NCBI GenBank assembly: GCA_024227975.1
Contig: JAAETV010000319.1
Coordinates: 1 to 54,366 of the forward strand
Reading direction: 5' to 3'
Source: Actinomycetes bacterium
GTDB lineage: Bacteria; Actinomycetota; Acidimicrobiia; Acidimicrobiales; SZUA-35
DNA: 54,366 nt
Shown here: piece by piece, positions 52,828 to 54,366 of the stretch
Numbering within the stretch: the stretch's first letter is position 1
How the letters are laid out: each line of letters starts with the position of its first letter
Program-made: the position numbers and the translations under genes
The notes under the pieces: generated by a model
Told to the model about the DNA's origin: nothing
The model's database searches: none
What the model saw: only the letters and a program-made list of their open reading frames with translations

Positions 52828-52833
52828 TACGAT
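52828..52833 (+). promoter_or_regulatory. Possible -10 box of the tRNA-Leu(GAG) gene
   Basis: TACGAT matches the actinobacterial TANNNT -10 pattern and ends 11 bases before the tRNA 5' end. No clear -35 is seen. Confidence 0.35.
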
Positions 52834-52844
52834 CGAGCGGCCAC

Positions 52845-52931
52845 GTCGGAGTGGCGGAATTGGCAGACGCGCTAGCTTGAGGGGCTAGTGTCCGCAAGGA
52901 CGTGGGGGTTCAAGTCCCCCCTCCGACACCA
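52845..52931 (+). tRNA. tRNA-Leu, anticodon GAG
   Basis: A type II tRNA. Acceptor GTCGGAG (52845-52851) pairs with CTCCGAC (52921-52927), then A and encoded CCA (to 52931). The anticodon stem CTAGC/GCTAG encloses TTGAGGG, giving anticodon GAG for CTC/CTT codons. The T arm GGGGG-TTCAAGT-CCCCC is intact. tRNA-Leu genes are common integration sites, and the DNA to the right is accessory. Confidence 0.97.
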
Positions 52932-52936
52932 TAGAA

Positions 52937-52973
52937 ACCCCTGGTCAGAGCGCACGAAAATGCTCCTAGGGGT
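52937..52973 (+). terminator. Imperfect hairpin after tRNA-Leu(GAG)
   Basis: ACCCCT (52937-52942) pairs with AGGGGT (52968-52973) and AGC with GCT further in, with bulges. A short T run follows (GTCGTTTG). It is placed where a tRNA terminator is expected. Confidence 0.4.
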
Positions 52974-52980
52974 GTCGTTT

Positions 52981-53030
52981 GCAAATGGATTTGCTAATGG
53001 CAGAGCGCGGAGCTTGACAGAGCGCGGAGC
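52981..53030. repeat. Short palindrome and 13-bp tandem repeat beside the tRNA
   Basis: GCAAAT-GG-ATTTGC (52981-52994) is a perfect inverted repeat. CAGAGCGCGGAGC occurs twice, at 53001-53013 and 53018-53030, four bases apart. A shorter CAGAGCGC also lies near 52946. The function is unknown. Confidence 0.6.
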
Positions 53031-53147
53031 CTCAGCTGAAGCTGGGCGAATGACCGGAATCGTGCTTGCGGGCGGCTGCCTTCGACGCCTTCTCCGGGAG
53101 TGTCACACCGTGGTGGAAGAATGGTGTCGAAGAAGGGAGCCATCAGC

Positions 53148-53240
53148 ATGGCCAAGACACGCGTATTCATCAGCTTCGACTACGACCACGACCTCGACCT
53201 CAAGAACCTTCTTGTCGGACAGGCGAAGAACGACGACTCC
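53148..53240 (+). pseudogene. 5' fragment of a ThsB/TIR-like (DUF1863) gene
   Basis: Thirty-one codons from ATG 53148 read MAKTRVFISFDYDHDLDLKN then LLVGQAKNDDS, closely matching, from memory, the N terminus of the TIR-like family once called DUF1863, now ThsB-TIR (Thoeris-associated). AAGGGAG lies 8 bases before the ATG, so this was a real gene start. Homology stops abruptly at 53240, where TG-starting insertion-sequence DNA begins; the frame then continues only into IS sequence and stops at 53300. The rest of the domain, including any catalytic residue, is missing here and may lie beyond the IS elements. It is non-functional as it stands. Confidence 0.6.
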
Positions 53241-53540
53241 TGTGGGTGCCCGAAACTGCGTCGTGGCTGGTCAGGCGGCGTTCTTGTATTCGTTGATTAG
53301 TCCGTGGCATCGGGTGGATCTGACGATTCGAAGCGGTGTGGCCTCAGGGCTTGTTCTCAATTGCGGGTCTTGTCCGAGTGGCGGTCGTTGGCCGAGCGAA
53401 CGGTGTGGCCGGTGGGTGTTGTAGTGCTCGATGTAGTCGGAGACGAGCCGGTCAAGCTGTCGTTGGTTCCAGATGATGGTGCGGTCTAGCAGCTCGCGAC
53501 GCAGGGTCCCGATCCAGCGTTCAGCGAATGTGTTCGCGAC
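53241..53540 (-). mobile_element. Integrase-type insertion sequence remnant, cut by an IS6 element
   Basis: This is the end of an IS that begins 5'-TGTGGGTGCCCG at 53241, directly after the truncated TIR-like gene, and contains the 3' part of its transposase on the minus strand. It stops at 53540, where the IS6-family inverted repeat begins. The opposite end should lie beyond the IS6 element. The exact left border could shift by a base or two. Confidence 0.65.
53271..53540 (-). pseudogene. C-terminal part of an integrase-core (rve) transposase
   Basis: About 90 residues at the end of a DDE integrase-type transposase: VANTFAERWIGTLRRELLD contains the last catalytic glutamate, then LVSDYIEHYNTHRPHRSLGQ is the family's C-terminal signature and the protein ends GLINEYKNAA. 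It looks like IS481/IS3-type enzymes common in Actinobacteria; the exact family is uncertain. Everything upstream of the VANT residues is displaced by the IS6 element at 53541; the frame continues to 53591 only through IS6 sequence. It is inactive in this state. Confidence 0.85.
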
Positions 53541-53555
53541 GGCACTGTTGCATCC
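53541..53555 (+). repeat. Left terminal inverted repeat of the IS6 element
   Basis: GGCACTGTTGCATCC. It marks the point where the integrase-type transposase reading frame is broken. Confidence 0.9.
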
Positions 53556-53589
53556 ACGGATCGGGTCATAGATCGGCGAGGCTGTTGAC

Positions 53590-54303
53590 ATGAGCTGTCA
53601 TCGTGTCACGTCGCCATCGTTTGATCGGTCGGCGTTTGCCGGGTACCGGTTCCCGCCGGAGGTGATCTTGCTGGCTGTGCGCTGGTACCTCCGCTATGGC
53701 CTGTCCTACCGAGACGTCGAAGAGCTGCTGGCCGAACGCCGTATCGAGGTGGACCACGTGACCATCTACCGATGGGTGCAGCGCTTCACGCCGATGCTGA
53801 TCGACGCGGCACGACCTTGTCGCCATGGCGTCGGCAGCCGGTGGTTCGTCGACGAAACGTATGTGAAAGTTGCCGGGAAATGGCGTTACGTCTACCGCGC
53901 TGTGGACCAGCACGGCCAAGTCATCGACGTCTCCGTCTCCCCAAAGCGCGACATCGCGGCTGCTCGCGAATTCTTCAACAGTTCGCTGATCGCGCACGGC
54001 GAACCCGACGAGGTCATCACCGATCTGGCCCAAGCGTTGGAGACGGTCATCGAGCAGCTGATCCCTCACGTGTTTCACAACACCGACCAGTATGCGAATA
54101 GTCGCGTGGAGTGCGATCACGGCCGACTCAAAGCCAGGCTCAGACCGATGCGAGGGCTCAAACGCGACCGCACCGCCTCCGTGGTGATTCGAGGTCACGC
54201 ATTCATCCAGAACCTCCGTCGGGGCCACTACGAACTCGGAACCGAAACCACCCAACATCACCGGCTCATCGAAGCATTCGACGAGCTCGCCCAAGTGATC
54301 TGA
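53590..54303 (+). CDS. IS6-family transposase
   Basis: A 237-residue DDE transposase. An N-terminal helix-turn-helix (about 25-65, YRDVEELLAERRIEVDHVT) precedes the catalytic domain with D88 in WFVDETYVKVAGKWRYVYRA, D145 in VITDLAQALE and E174 in SRVECDHGRLKARLRPMRGL. The C terminus (FIQNLRRGHYELG) is canonical. Nothing is truncated, so the enzyme should be active. IS6 elements move by replicative, conservative-copy routes and often flank accessory genes as pairs. ATG 53590 lies 49 bases inside the left repeat. Confidence 0.95.
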   Translation: MSCHRVTSPSFDRSAFAGYRFPPEVILLAVRWYLRYGLSYRDVEELLAERRIEVDHVTIYRWVQRFTPMLIDAARPCRHGVGSRWFVDETYVKVAGKWRYVYRAVDQHGQVIDVSVSPKRDIAAAREFFNSSLIAHGEPDEVITDLAQALETVIEQLIPHVFHNTDQYANSRVECDHGRLKARLRPMRGLKRDRTASVVIRGHAFIQNLRRGHYELGTETTQHHRLIEAFDELAQVI

Positions 54304-54351
54304 GACAGCAACCGCCACCGACGATCCTCCGCGGGTCGACGCTTTATCGCT

Positions 54352-54366
54352 GGACGCAACAGAGCC
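54352..54366 (-). repeat. Right terminal inverted repeat of the IS6 element
   Basis: Reverse complement GGCTCTGTTGCGTCC; its outer base is the final base of the window. Confidence 0.9.

Larger units (their letters stand above)
53541..54366 (+). mobile_element. Complete IS6-family insertion sequence
   Basis: The element is 826 bp, the usual IS6 size. Left repeat GGCACTGTTGCATCC and right repeat (reverse complement) GGCTCTGTTGCGTCC agree at 13 of 15 positions and resemble known IS6 ends. It carries one intact transposase. The right repeat ends exactly at the last base of the window, so the 8-bp target duplication (left flank TTCGCGAC) cannot be checked. Confidence 0.92.

Noticed and set aside
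53148..54366. A working Thoeris or other TIR defence system
   Set aside because: Only 31 codons of a TIR-like gene are present and no partner gene is visible in the window.

Overview
The window looks like a chromosome segment from a high-GC actinobacterium, most likely of the class Acidimicrobiia (inference). The reasons are frequent GTG starts, GC-rich third codon positions, an ANTAR response regulator of the PdtaR type, a PolA with the tyrosine O-helix known from mycobacteria, and two gene orders typical of Actinobacteria. These are pdtaR-polA-rpsA-coaE-uvrB-uvrA and uvrC-rapZ-yvcK-gap-pgk-tpiA-secG. In mycobacteria they are separate loci; here they lie side by side, so uvrB, uvrA and uvrC all fall within 15 kb.

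Layout. 1-275: 5' end of fabD (minus strand), running off the left edge. 480-565: tRNA-Leu(CAA). 661-9514: a coiled-coil protein and PdtaR-like regulator, a nitroreductase, an HMG-CoA-lyase-like enzyme, polA, a VOC protein, a methyltransferase and rpsA, closed by a strong terminator. 9703-18362: a Tad/Flp pilus locus (cpaB, tadZ, tadA, a vWA-tadB fusion, tadC, a GT-C-like membrane protein), with the Flp pilin gene facing it behind a convergent hairpin. 18496-21074: a LuxR-type response regulator and GAF histidine kinase reading toward the pilin gene. 21151-28619: coaE, uvrB, a minus-strand GT-C membrane protein and uvrA. 28609-34563: a small surface-polysaccharide cluster. 34614-42686: uvrC, a methyltransferase, rapZ, yvcK, then the glycolytic operon gap-pgk-tpiA. 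42742-50841: a complete peptide-type ABC importer with two binding proteins. 50937-52802: secG and a third, diverged binding protein. 52845-52931: tRNA-Leu(GAG). 53148-54366: a mobile-element pile-up.

How the genes work together. The Tad genes supply the assembly ATPase, localiser, inner-membrane platform and pilin of a type IVc pilus; the prepilin peptidase and minor pilins are not in the window. The kinase/regulator pair upstream of the pilin is a plausible controller of pilin expression (inference). UvrA, UvrB and UvrC form the excision-repair nuclease, and PolA fills the gap. RapZ and YvcK, known links between envelope or carbon metabolism and gene control, lie directly upstream of glycolysis. 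whiA, which usually follows yvcK, is absent from its expected position.

The right end is accessory DNA. After tRNA-Leu(GAG) the first 31 codons of a ThsB/TIR-like gene are cut by an integrase-type insertion sequence, which is itself cut by an intact IS6-family element. The last base of the window is the outer base of that IS6 inverted repeat. No complete defence system, CRISPR array or clearly new multi-gene system is visible. The most unusual items are the vWA-TadB fusion, the UvrA lacking half of its first zinc site, the missing whiA, and the nested insertions in the TIR-like gene.
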